Of a stretch of DNA of 27,988 nt, positions 1 to 7,623 are shown piece by piece. Source of the DNA: an uncultured Muribaculaceae bacterium (GTDB taxonomy: Bacteria; Bacteroidota; Bacteroidia; Bacteroidales; Muribaculaceae). Under the pieces are notes generated by a model. It saw only the letters and a list, made by a program, of their open reading frames with translations. It searched no databases and had not been told where the DNA came from. The translations under genes and the position numbers were made by a program. Numbering within the stretch: position 1 is the stretch's first letter; each line of letters starts with the position of its first letter. Location: positions 1-27,988 of the forward strand of contig CAJUBC010000028.1 in the NCBI GenBank assembly GCA_910584545.1, given 5' to 3'.

Positions 1-300
1 ATATTTCTATGATATTGGCAAATAATAAATTAGCCTTTAACTGAATATCCCTAAAATAAACTCGGCGCTGATGATACGGACCATCAAGGAACGGGCAATC
101 GTAAAAAGCTTGAATCCTTTAACGGCCATATCCTTGTTTACGGGAATACGGGAAATTGTAGGGACGCACGAGCCGTGCGTCCCTACATTCCAATTACACT
201 ACACCCACCCCGCGTAAAAGCACCGGAGGTGCGGGCGTAGCCGGCACGAGTGCCACCTCCTCGAGGCTATCCGCCTCCGGCACTTTGTCGGCATAGGCTG
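1..300. other. Candidate dispersed intergenic element with hairpins; no convincing gene
   Basis: No long coding frame covers this stretch. Two short frames overlap on opposite strands: a 48-codon plus-strand frame at 71-217 (starts MIRTIKERAI, ends LHYTHPA) and a 30-codon minus-strand frame at 37-129 (starts MAVKGFKLF, ends FILGIFS). Both are open through the same bases, which suggests a conserved DNA or RNA sequence rather than two proteins. From memory only, very similar short hypothetical proteins recur in Bacteroidales genomes, as expected if a repeated element were mis-called as a gene. The right half (220-283) is GC-rich and palindromic: gcacc/ggtgc at 220-232, ggcac/gtgcc at 243-254, and ccggagg at 223-229 pairing with cctccgg at 274-280. 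The element may continue beyond the left edge. The remaining 301-352 shows nothing I recognise. Confidence 0.4.
158..186. repeat. Perfect 13-bp inverted repeat, REP-like
   Basis: The arm gtagggacgcacg (158-170) and its exact reverse complement (174-186) are separated by only three bases. No T-run follows on either strand, so it does not look like an intrinsic terminator. Perfect palindromes ending in gtaggg/ccctac are a common form of short dispersed intergenic repeat in bacteria. That it is repeated in this genome is inference. Confidence 0.6.
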
Positions 301-352
301 GCGTTATACAAACCTCTACAGAGCTGTGGATAATCTATAATTTGCGACCTGT

Positions 353-1393
353 TCAGTCATAAGGTTCCCAATCAGAAATCTCGGTTTTGCGCCACATTCT
401 TCCCATCCCGTCTCGTCCTATATATTCTCCAATACCATACTCCTCAATGTTTCTGATTTCAGGACAGCCGCACTCAATCCATGACTTTTTCTCAGGTTTT
501 GATGAAGCACTTTTAAAGATGCCCTTAAAACTTTCGGAACCTACCATGCCTGTCATAAAAACACCTATGAGTCCAACTGCTATGACCAGAACTATTGTCA
601 GCAGGAGATTCAGCATACTGCACAGACAATAGATCGTAGGAAGATATATGATCCAATAAACCAAAGTGAATATCGGATTTCCTTTATATTTTACCGTCAA
701 GAAGATATGCGCGAGTAGCATCAGAGCAAAAACCGAAATCGATATGATAAGCGTGACATCGGTATTTGCGGGACTCCATTTATAGCATACTCCGAAAGGA
801 ACTAAGGCAATCATACCGACGGCCATACTTATTACGCTATATTGAGAAGCACGGTCCATACCGGTTCGCAGACTTTTGTCAATAAAGAAGCTTAAAACAA
901 AAGCTGTCACTACGGCTTGAATGACAGGAGTGGCAAAGAAGCCGATAAACGCGATCAGATCAAGAAAGAAATTTCCGGCATTCATACCTTTCCCGTAAAA
1001 CCATTGTACGGTATAGGAGAAGAAAATTTCAAGTGGTGTCAATGACATCAGTAATATACAGGTTAATGCCAGAAGAATGTTTGCTACCATCCTCTTGTCA
1101 GTACCTTCCATCTGTCTGATCCAGGCATAGCAACATCCTCCGGCAGCAAGTGCCAGACCAAACATCAGCAATGCCATATTACCCGCGTACTCTACTTTAA
1201 GGATGTCATCATAATCGGCAATTGACATCTTAACCTGATGTATTTCACGTGTCATTGTCTGATTGTTGTCCAATAGTTCCTTATCTTTCAGATTATCCTT
1301 TTCGAGAGGGGACATATCCGAACACGATGAAAGAGATAATGACATTATCGAGATAATGAACGCGATAATAACTTTCACATATAATAACTTCAT
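353..1393 (-). CDS. Polytopic membrane lipoprotein of unknown function
   Basis: 346 residues, not recognised. The N-terminus has a lysine-containing n-region, a hydrophobic stretch and a lipobox ending LSSC with Cys24, so lipid attachment is likely. A short polar, probably periplasmic segment (about 25-70) follows. Then come about six hydrophobic segments, at roughly 70-92, 103-127, 140-172, 187-203, 213-235 and 242-285. The tail is polar, with a Cys-rich turn (ECGC) and a Gly/Tyr-rich stretch (EYGIGEYIGRDGMGRMWRK). A lipid anchor combined with many membrane spans is unusual. The gene stands alone, divergent from the secreted protein at 1706, and is AT-rich compared with the region after 3037. 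I found no good promoter or terminator for it. The start was chosen because it gives the complete lipoprotein signal. The function is unknown. Confidence 0.75.
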   Translation of the reverse strand: MKLLYVKVIIAFIISIMSLSLSSCSDMSPLEKDNLKDKELLDNNQTMTREIHQVKMSIADYDDILKVEYAGNMALLMFGLALAAGGCCYAWIRQMEGTDKRMVANILLALTCILLMSLTPLEIFFSYTVQWFYGKGMNAGNFFLDLIAFIGFFATPVIQAVVTAFVLSFFIDKSLRTGMDRASQYSVISMAVGMIALVPFGVCYKWSPANTDVTLIISISVFALMLLAHIFLTVKYKGNPIFTLVYWIIYLPTIYCLCSMLNLLLTIVLVIAVGLIGVFMTGMVGSESFKGIFKSASSKPEKKSWIECGCPEIRNIEEYGIGEYIGRDGMGRMWRKTEISDWEPYD

Positions 1394-1579
1394 AAGTTGG
1401 TGTTGGTTATAAGTAAGTGTTCAAATTAATCGATAGTAAGTGAAAAAATTAATCTCACATATAACAAATATGTGCACAAAAATAGGACAAATATCTGACA
1501 TACGCACTATTCTGTGTGTATTTTGTTTAGCAATAACGTATTTTCCTGAATCTTCCAGTTCGTACGGGTTGTAAAGTTG

Positions 1580-1611
1580 TTTGTAAATCTACTAAAAAAT
1601 GTGTATATTTG
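1580..1611 (+). promoter_or_regulatory. Bacteroidetes-type promoter for the 1706 gene
   Basis: TTTG at 1580-1583, 20 bases, then TATATTTG at 1604-1611, an excellent fit to the Bacteroidetes pattern TTTG-N19-21-TAnnTTTG. Transcription would start near 1617-1620, giving an unusually long leader of about 85-90 bases that contains the direct repeats and hairpin at 1624-1674. Confidence 0.7.
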
Positions 1612-1623
1612 CGCTCAAACTCT

Positions 1624-1674
1624 GGTATAAAATGTGTGCGACTTGTCATAAAGTCGGGTATAAAATGTGCGCGA
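1624..1674 (+). repeat. Leader with two 18-bp direct repeats flanking a hairpin
   Basis: ggtataaaatgtgtgcga at 1624-1641 recurs at 1657-1674 with one change (17 of 18 bases). The copies start 33 bases apart, about three helical turns. Between them sits a hairpin: cgactt (1639-1644) pairs with aagtcg (1651-1656) across a six-base loop. The array lies in the predicted leader of the gene at 1706 and could be a protein-binding site or an RNA control element. The rest of the 312-base gap before the gene shows no other structure I can support. Confidence 0.55.
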
Positions 1675-1705
1675 TTCACTGTATTAATCTAACTATTAGT
1701 ATATT

Positions 1706-2734
1706 ATGTCTATGCAAAAGATAGAGTCTCAACTAGAGGCTTGGTTAAGGGATTATTCTCATAAATTCATAGCGGTAAAATTTGTGCTGATCGCGCTCGC
1801 GGCAATCATTCCCGCAGGAAACGCTATGGCACAGCGTGAGCTTGGTCTCGAATCGAATTACCAAAAGCAATCGGAGCAGAACTATAATTTGCTGAACGAG
1901 GATTGGGTGTGGAAATACTGTCAGGAATACAATGAGGATTACGCTGACCCTCAGTATACTTGTCGAGATTACGTGAATGATGGTTATACTTACCTTAATG
2001 TTGGTTTTAAGGGAACAACAGTCATTAATGGAGTGGAATATAAAAACTGTACTATATGGAGAGATGGCGAAGAGCCGGCTGACGGCAAGGCTCCGGTAAT
2101 CGCATACCTACGTGAGGAGGGCAACAAAATCTATATGCGAAAGGTAGATACTGATGACAATCTTTACAATAGGCTACTCAGGGATTATAATATCAGTCTG
2201 AAACCCTTCCGATGCCCATCTTTCGGATGGTCACCTGTCCAAGAATCAGAAAGGCTGATATATGACTTCGACCTCGACAAAGGAGAGAAACTATGGTTTG
2301 ACAACGAACATAAGAATGACAAAGCCTGTTTAGAGGTCTCCGACAGATACCCTTTGACGATAGATGGACGAGAAATCGAGATTCAGCAGTTTGGCGTTGA
2401 GTATTATGAAATAACCAATGTGTATTGCGGCTTGGGGGCTGTCGACAGTCTGCTGCCATTCCCGAATACTTACAATGACTATATCAATATGCCTCACTTC
2501 CTCATCCAAATCGCAGACAGGAATGACAATCCCATCGTCACCATGTTGCCCGGCGGTCGCCTACCGGAAACCGGAATATCGGTTATAAATCCCGATAACA
2601 ATATCGTTGACAGCAGTTACTACGACATGCATGGGCGGCAGGTTTCGAAACCGACGGAAGGAATCTTCATCAGAGTTGACCGTATGCAGGACGGCTCGGT
2701 TGTTTCCAGCAAGGTGTGCATGCAAGCTCGATGA
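1706..2734 (+). CDS. Secreted protein of unknown function with type IX-like C-terminal tail
   Basis: 342 residues. An unusually long n-region (about 25 residues) precedes a hydrophobic core and a cleavage motif AMA before Gln43, so the protein is exported. The body contains a pattern seen in many Bacteroidales secreted hypothetical proteins: Trp/Tyr-rich start (NEDWVWKY), then TTVINGVEYKN, then AYLREEGNKIYMRK, then LIYDFDLDKGEKLW. This resemblance is from memory and gives no function. The C-terminus (about 305-342) reads SSYYDMHGRQVSKPTEGIFI followed by a DG-containing strand, like the short tail of the C10 protease in this window. This suggests type IX-type sorting or a related fold. Met3 is an alternative start. 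The gene has its own promoter and terminator, so it is probably monocistronic. Confidence 0.75.
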   Translation: MSMQKIESQLEAWLRDYSHKFIAVKFVLIALAAIIPAGNAMAQRELGLESNYQKQSEQNYNLLNEDWVWKYCQEYNEDYADPQYTCRDYVNDGYTYLNVGFKGTTVINGVEYKNCTIWRDGEEPADGKAPVIAYLREEGNKIYMRKVDTDDNLYNRLLRDYNISLKPFRCPSFGWSPVQESERLIYDFDLDKGEKLWFDNEHKNDKACLEVSDRYPLTIDGREIEIQQFGVEYYEITNVYCGLGAVDSLLPFPNTYNDYINMPHFLIQIADRNDNPIVTMLPGGRLPETGISVINPDNNIVDSSYYDMHGRQVSKPTEGIFIRVDRMQDGSVVSSKVCMQAR

Positions 2735-2790
2735 AATATAGATATAAGGACATATCGACCGAAATCTTCTATGCTTTCGGTTAATGATTC

Positions 2791-2830
2791 AGTCAGACCC
2801 CGCGACAACAGAAAATCGCGGGGTCTGACT
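2791..2830 (+). terminator. Strong hairpin terminator after the 1706 gene
   Basis: A perfect 15-bp stem (agtcagaccccgcga at 2791-2805 with 2816-2830) encloses a ten-base loop. Only a short T stretch follows (ctgttta). It lies 56 bases after the stop and closes this transcription unit. Confidence 0.75.
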
Positions 2831-2859
2831 CTGTTTATGGAGGGTTTTGTAAATTTGAT

Positions 2860-2890
2860 TTTCAGATTAAAGGATTTTTCATTAAATTTG
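2860..2890 (+). promoter_or_regulatory. Probable promoter of the gatB/yqeY-serS operon
   Basis: TAAATTTG at 2883-2890 is a full -7 match, with TTTC 19 bases upstream (2860-2863) as a near match to TTTG. A second TAAATTTG lies at 2850-2857, exactly 33 bases upstream, but has only a weak upstream partner. The leader to the ATG at 3037 would be about 135 bases. I saw no clear structure in it. Confidence 0.5.
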
Positions 2891-3036
2891 CGATTTGATG
2901 GATATGTACGCGGGATTGGAACATTTTCCGTCGCCGTATAGTCAGGATCTGTCTGCTGGTTCAGGCAACTACAGACTGCTGCCGGGCACAAGACAGACAT
3001 GACACAGGAATAGAATTTAAGATATAACTGCATATT

Positions 3037-3486
3037 ATGAATCTTTTTGACCAAGTCAGCGAGGACATCAAGAAGGCGATGCTCGCTCGCGAAAAGGTAC
3101 GCCTCGAGGCACTTCGCGGCGCCAAGAAGGAATTTCTGGAGGCAAAGACCGCCAAAGGCGCCAATGGAGAGCTCTCCGACGAGAACGCCGTGAAGATTAT
3201 CATCAAGATGGTGAAGCAGCGTAAGGAAAGCGCCCGGATTTATAATGAGAACAACCGTCCCGAACTCGCCGAGAACGAGCTCGCCGAGGCTGCGGTGCTC
3301 GAGGAATATCTTCCCAAACAACTTACCGCCGAGGAACTGGATGCCGAACTGCGCGCCATCATAGCCGAAACCGGAGCCACTTCGGCCAAGGATATGGGCA
3401 AGGTGATGGGAACAGCCACCAAGCGTCTCGCAGGACGCGCCGAGGGCCGCGCCATTTCGGAGGCAGTTAAACGCCTGCTGGCCTGA
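3037..3486 (+). CDS. GatB/YqeY domain-containing protein
   Basis: 149 residues, the normal length for this family of small, mostly helical proteins that resemble the C-terminal tRNA-binding domain of GatB. Recognisable features are the N-terminal MNLFDQVSEDIKKAMLAREK, the central KQRKESARIYNENNRPELAE, and the C-terminal TSAKDMGKVMGTATKRLAGR. Its precise role is not established; a link to tRNA or amidotransferase function is inferred from the domain. It is first in the operon, 71 bases ahead of serS, which fits a translation-related role. No signal peptide or membrane segment is present. Confidence 0.9.
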   Translation: MNLFDQVSEDIKKAMLAREKVRLEALRGAKKEFLEAKTAKGANGELSDENAVKIIIKMVKQRKESARIYNENNRPELAENELAEAAVLEEYLPKQLTAEELDAELRAIIAETGATSAKDMGKVMGTATKRLAGRAEGRAISEAVKRLLA

Positions 3487-3557
3487 GCCTGCATAAGGCC
3501 CCTTCCAACCTGAAATTCAGAGAGGGTCTTGACATCTAACTATCATTATCTGACAAA

Positions 3558-4829
3558 ATGCTTACACTACAGACCATAAAGGCCGATCCCGAATTCGTGA
3601 TCGAGCGTCTGGCCGTCAAGGGATTCGATGGCCGCGAAATCATAACCAAGATAATAGCTGTCGACACCGAGCGACGCCGCCTGCAGCAGAAAACCGACAG
3701 CGACGCATCGGAACTGAAGAAACTCGCCGCCACCATCGGCAAATACATGAAGGAGGGCAATAAAGAAGCCGCCGAAAAAGCCAAGGAAGCCGTAGCCGCG
3801 CTCAAGCAGAGCACAAGCGAACTTCAGGAGCAGCTGGAACGCTGCGAGAGCGAGATCCGCGACATGCTGCTGACAGTGCCCAACCTCCCCTGCGCCGCAG
3901 TCCCCGAGGGAAAGACCGCCGAGGACAATGTGGTGGAGAAGACAGGAGGGGTCATTCCCGACCTTCCCGCCGACGCTCTGCCCCACTGGGAGCTGGCTAA
4001 GAAATACAACATCATTGACTTCGAGACCGGAGTGAAGGTGACCGGAGCCGGTTTCCCGTTCTACGTCGGCAAGGGAGCCCGCCTGCAGCGCGCCCTCATC
4101 CAGTTCTTCCTCGACGAGGCATGGAAGGCCGGCTACACCGAGGTTGAGCCCCCGTTCGTGGTTAACGAGGCATCGGGCTACGGCACAGGACAGCTTCCCG
4201 ACAAGGAGGGCCAGATGTACCACGTGAATCTCGACAACCTCTACCTCATCCCCACCGCGGAGGTACCCGTCACCAACATCTACCGCGACGAGATCATTCC
4301 CGAGGCAGAGCTGCCGAAGAAAAACTGCGCCTACTCCCCCTGCTGGCGCCGCGAGGCCGGCAGCTACGGCAAGGACGTGCGCGGCCTGAACCGCCTCCAT
4401 CAGTTCGACAAGGTGGAGATCGTGCGCATAGAGCGCCCCGAGGACTCCTACGCCGCTCTCGAGGAGATGAAGGACCATGTGCAGGGACTTCTCGAGAAAC
4501 TCGGACTTCCCTGGCACATACTCCGTCTCTGCGGAGGCGACATGAGCTTCACGTCGGCCATCACCTTCGACTTCGAGGTATGGAGCGCAGCCCAGAAACG
4601 CTGGCTCGAGGTATCTTCGGTATCCAATTTCGAGACATACCAGGCCAACCGCCTGAAATGCCGCTACCGTGGCGCGGACAAGAAGATCCACCTCTGCCAC
4701 ACGCTCAACGGTTCGGCGCTGGCCCTGCCGCGCATCGTGGCCGCGCTGCTCGAGAACAACCAGACGCCCGACGGCATCATCGTGCCGGAATGCCTCAGAA
4801 AGTACACCGGTTTCGACATCATCGACTAA
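3558..4829 (+). CDS. serS: Seryl-tRNA synthetase
   Basis: 423 residues, a full-length class II synthetase that charges tRNA-Ser with serine in the cytoplasm. Residues 1-110 form the N-terminal domain with the long charged coiled-coil arm (about 30-105) that grips tRNA-Ser. The catalytic domain carries TAEVPVTN for serine binding, motif 2 around CWRREAGSYGKDVRG (Arg264-Arg265-Glu266), and motif 3 LNGSALALPR (383-392). It follows the YqeY-like gene and leads into the pseudokinase, 37 bases downstream. A 9-bp tandem duplication (atcgactaa) covers the stop codon and the next bases (4821-4838), leaving the reading frame intact. Very long antisense frames here are codon-bias shadows. Confidence 0.97.
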   Translation: MLTLQTIKADPEFVIERLAVKGFDGREIITKIIAVDTERRRLQQKTDSDASELKKLAATIGKYMKEGNKEAAEKAKEAVAALKQSTSELQEQLERCESEIRDMLLTVPNLPCAAVPEGKTAEDNVVEKTGGVIPDLPADALPHWELAKKYNIIDFETGVKVTGAGFPFYVGKGARLQRALIQFFLDEAWKAGYTEVEPPFVVNEASGYGTGQLPDKEGQMYHVNLDNLYLIPTAEVPVTNIYRDEIIPEAELPKKNCAYSPCWRREAGSYGKDVRGLNRLHQFDKVEIVRIERPEDSYAALEEMKDHVQGLLEKLGLPWHILRLCGGDMSFTSAITFDFEVWSAAQKRWLEVSSVSNFETYQANRLKCRYRGADKKIHLCHTLNGSALALPRIVAALLENNQTPDGIIVPECLRKYTGFDIID

Positions 4830-4866
4830 ATCGACTAAACTAACAAGACTAACCAACCGCCATCAG

Positions 4867-5646
4867 ATGGAAAAAGACAAGGCATACATCAGCAAGGAAG
4901 AGAAAAAGATTCCCATCAACGACCCGACGGGAAAATGGAGCGACCTTACCCTGCTGCCCGAATGGGGCGAGGAATATTACGATGTCTACACAGTTAAGAA
5001 ACATGGCAAATGGGTCATGCTCAAGGCCCTCAAGAAGGAGTATGCCGACAAGCCTGAATTCCAGCGGATGATTGAACAGGAATTCGACACCCGCTACAAT
5101 CTGTCGCATCCCAACATCGTGATGGTCAATGATTTCGAAAAGGTTCCCGGCATCGGCACCGCCATAATCACAGATGATGTCTACGGCTATTCGCTGCGCA
5201 GGCTCATCGACGAGAAGAGACTGACGCCCAAGATCGTACACCGGCTGCAGACGCAGCTCCTCGACGCGATGGAGTACATTCAGGAGAACCACATCGTACA
5301 CCATCCCATCACGCCGGAGACCATCATCTTCACCGAATACAACGAGAACCTGAAACTGATCAACGTCGGCTACGACCAGTCAGAGGAACTGACCACCCAG
5401 GACGCCCGCGAGGACATCGAGAGCTATGGAAGGATACTGAACGAGGTTCTCGACAACCTCCCCGCGTCGATGCCAAGACTGCGGAAGGTGGCCAACAAAT
5501 GTATGCAGAAGGACACCCCGTTCCGCACGGTCTCCGACATACAGCTGGCCATGGAACGGCGCGCCTCCTCGCAGGTCTACGTGTTCCTGTGCACATGTCT
5601 GGTGGTATTGATCACGCTGCTTGTATGGCTATCGGTGCGGCAATGA
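4867..5646 (+). CDS. Tail-anchored protein kinase-like protein, probable pseudokinase
   Basis: 259 residues from the ATG at 4867. An upstream in-frame extension lies inside serS and is rejected. The fold follows a Ser/Thr kinase: beta-3 lysine in VMLKALKK (Lys53), helix C acid near Glu70/72, LSHPNIV (79-85), and a helix E region LLDAMEYIQENHIVHH. The catalytic positions are changed: the HRD loop reads HHP (145-147), the loop Asn is Thr152, and DFG reads NVG (166-168). There is no glycine-rich loop. The last 25 residues form one membrane helix (VYVFLCTCLVVLITLLVWL) with a four-residue tail, so the domain should face the cytoplasm. It lies in the serS operon. By known kinase chemistry it should lack phosphotransfer; a scaffold or ligand-sensing role is inference. 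Confidence 0.8.
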   Translation: MEKDKAYISKEEKKIPINDPTGKWSDLTLLPEWGEEYYDVYTVKKHGKWVMLKALKKEYADKPEFQRMIEQEFDTRYNLSHPNIVMVNDFEKVPGIGTAIITDDVYGYSLRRLIDEKRLTPKIVHRLQTQLLDAMEYIQENHIVHHPITPETIIFTEYNENLKLINVGYDQSEELTTQDAREDIESYGRILNEVLDNLPASMPRLRKVANKCMQKDTPFRTVSDIQLAMERRASSQVYVFLCTCLVVLITLLVWLSVRQ

Positions 5647-5697
5647 CATGTATGTCAGAACAATAATCAGTTATCAAATCATTCCCCATCCCCTAAA

Positions 5698-6825
5698 ATG
5701 GTAGAAATAAAAGAAGTAAGAGACACAAAGGAGGAACTGAGGAAATTCACGGAATTCCAGATTGACCTCTACGATGGCAACCCGTACTACGTGCCGCCGC
5801 TGGTTTCCGATGACATCGACACTCTAAGGCCAGAGGGTAACCCGGCGTTCGATTTCTGCGAGTCGGCCTACTACATGGCATACCGCGACGGAAAGCCCGT
5901 AGGGCGTGTGGCCGCCATCATCAACCGTCAGATCAACCGAGACTACAACCAGAACATCGTTCGGTTCGGATTCCTTGATTTCATCGATGATTACGAGGTA
6001 TCGGCCGCTCTGATGACCGCCGTAGAGGAATGGGGGCGCCGCAAGGGGATGAACAAGATAGTGGGACCGCTCGGATTCACGGACCTCGACCGCGAGGGTC
6101 TCCTTGTGGAGGGATTCGAGGAACTCTCCACCATGGCCACGAACTACAACTATCCCTATTATCAGGCCCACATCGAACGGCTCGGCTACAAGAAGGAGTC
6201 GGACTGGGTGGAGTTCCTGATGGAGGTGCCCGACAGAGTGCCGGAGCGCTACGACCGGATAGCGGACATCGTAAAGAAAAAATATGACCTGCGGGTGCTG
6301 AAATACAGCAACCGGAAGCAGATAAAGGCCGAATACGGCCACGCCATCTTCCGTCTGGTGAACGACGCCTACAAGGACCTCTACCAGTATTCGAAGCTGA
6401 CGGAGCGCCAGATAGACCACTACATCAACATCTACCTCAACCTCCTGAACCTTGACCTGGTGACGCTCGTGGTGGAGAAGACCGGACGGCTGATCGGACT
6501 GGGCATCGCGCTCCCCTCGATGAGCGTGGCACTCCAGAAATCGAAAGGACGCTACTTCCCGTTCGGATGGTACTGGCTTCTGAAAGGGCTGAGGGGGAAG
6601 AACGACCGCGTGGACCTGCTGTTGGTGGCGGTACATCCGGAATACCAGAACAAGGGAGTCAACGCCCTGATGTTCCAGGACCTTGTGCCGCAGTTCATCA
6701 AATACGGCTATGCCTATGCCGAATCAAACCCCGAGATGGAGACCAACGCCAAAGTGCAGAGCCAGTGGCAATACTTCAACACCCGGCAGCACCGCCGCCG
6801 GCGCTCCTACTCAAAAAAACTGTAA
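5698..6825 (+). CDS. GNAT-like acyltransferase family protein
   Basis: 375 residues. The C-terminal half has a GNAT-like acetyl-CoA-binding pattern: the strand VDLLLVAVHPEY followed by QNKGVNALMFQDL (Gln317, Gly320), as in the Q/RxxGxG/A loop. The N-terminal half (MVEIKEVRDTKEELRKFTEF, then PYYVPPLVSD) and the central IVGPLGFTDLDREGLLVEGF resemble a widespread family sometimes likened to E. coli YghO. The substrate is unknown. There is no signal peptide. The basic C-terminus (QHRRRRSYSKKL) is typical of the group. It starts 51 bases after the pseudokinase and ends six bases before menG, so it is co-transcribed. Acyltransferase activity is inferred from the fold only. Confidence 0.75.
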   Translation: MVEIKEVRDTKEELRKFTEFQIDLYDGNPYYVPPLVSDDIDTLRPEGNPAFDFCESAYYMAYRDGKPVGRVAAIINRQINRDYNQNIVRFGFLDFIDDYEVSAALMTAVEEWGRRKGMNKIVGPLGFTDLDREGLLVEGFEELSTMATNYNYPYYQAHIERLGYKKESDWVEFLMEVPDRVPERYDRIADIVKKKYDLRVLKYSNRKQIKAEYGHAIFRLVNDAYKDLYQYSKLTERQIDHYINIYLNLLNLDLVTLVVEKTGRLIGLGIALPSMSVALQKSKGRYFPFGWYWLLKGLRGKNDRVDLLLVAVHPEYQNKGVNALMFQDLVPQFIKYGYAYAESNPEMETNAKVQSQWQYFNTRQHRRRRSYSKKL

Positions 6826-6831
6826 GGTCCG

Positions 6832-7623
6832 ATGGATACCCGAGAAAACAGAGTGGTCGGCCACAGGAAGGAGGGTGCCGAGAAAGTAAATCCCTATCGC
6901 GAGGGTGATCCGAAGGGTGAACAGGTGAAGGAGATGTTCGACTCCATAGCGCCTGCCTACGACTTCATGAACACAGCGATGACGTTCGGGCTGCACCGCC
7001 ACTGGCGGAACGTGGCTCTGGACGCGGTCTTAGAAGAGCTTCCAGAGCCGAAACGCATTCTGGACATAGCCACCGGTACCGGTGACCTCGCTTTCGAGCT
7101 GCATAAGCTTTACCCGGCGGCAAGGATCACGGGCGTGGACCTCTCGGAGGGAATGCTCAAGATCGCGCACGAGAAACTGCTGCGCGCCGACTACGAGACC
7201 CGGCAGCTCGTGGACTTCGAATGTCAGGACTGTCTTCAGCTGCAATATGCCTCCGACACATTCGACCTCGTGACGGTGGCATACGGCGTACGCAACTTCG
7301 AGAATCTCCGCAAGGGATACTCGGAAATACTGAGGGTGCTTCGTCCGGGCGGACTTCTCTGCGTGATAGAGCTGTCGGTTCCGGAAGAGAAATACCTCTC
7401 CAAAGCCTATCACCTCTATGCCGACAAGCTGATTCCGGCGATAGGCAGGAGGGTGTCGGGCGACTCTCGGGCCTACCGCTATCTGCCGGAGAGTATAGCG
7501 GCCGCCCCCCAGCGCAAGGCCATGGCTCAGATCATGAAGGACTGCGGATTCGTACGCTGCCGCTGGCGCTCGCTCACCATGGGAGTGGTCACATTCTATT
7601 TAGCCAAGAAAAAGGATGCTTAG
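6832..7623 (+). CDS. menG: Demethylmenaquinone methyltransferase
   Basis: 263 residues, class I SAM-dependent methyltransferase of the UbiE/MenG family, catalysing the last step of menaquinone synthesis. Visible motifs are VKEMFDSIAPAYDFMN near the N-terminus, SAM motif I LDIATGTGDLAF with Asp78, and the family signature VAYGVRNFENLRKGYSEILR. An anaerobic Bacteroidales organism would use menaquinone, so menG is a better label than ubiE. The N-terminal 20 residues are polar and variable. It begins six bases after the GNAT-like gene and overlaps the U32 gene by eight bases, suggesting translational coupling. Confidence 0.95.
   Translation: MDTRENRVVGHRKEGAEKVNPYREGDPKGEQVKEMFDSIAPAYDFMNTAMTFGLHRHWRNVALDAVLEELPEPKRILDIATGTGDLAFELHKLYPAARITGVDLSEGMLKIAHEKLLRADYETRQLVDFECQDCLQLQYASDTFDLVTVAYGVRNFENLRKGYSEILRVLRPGGLLCVIELSVPEEKYLSKAYHLYADKLIPAIGRRVSGDSRAYRYLPESIAAAPQRKAMAQIMKDCGFVRCRWRSLTMGVVTFYLAKKKDA

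Noticed and set aside
1240..1255. parS-like site (tatttcacgtgtcatt)
   Set aside because: Only the CACGTG core and about 11 of 16 positions match the parS consensus, and it lies inside a coding gene far from parAB.
3567..4856. 429-codon antisense frame across serS
   Set aside because: Complete overlap with a clear seryl-tRNA synthetase, low-complexity translation and no promoter.
4669..4866. Upstream in-frame extension of the pseudokinase
   Set aside because: It lies in the 3' end of serS in another frame and reads as Arg/Ser/Thr-rich noise.
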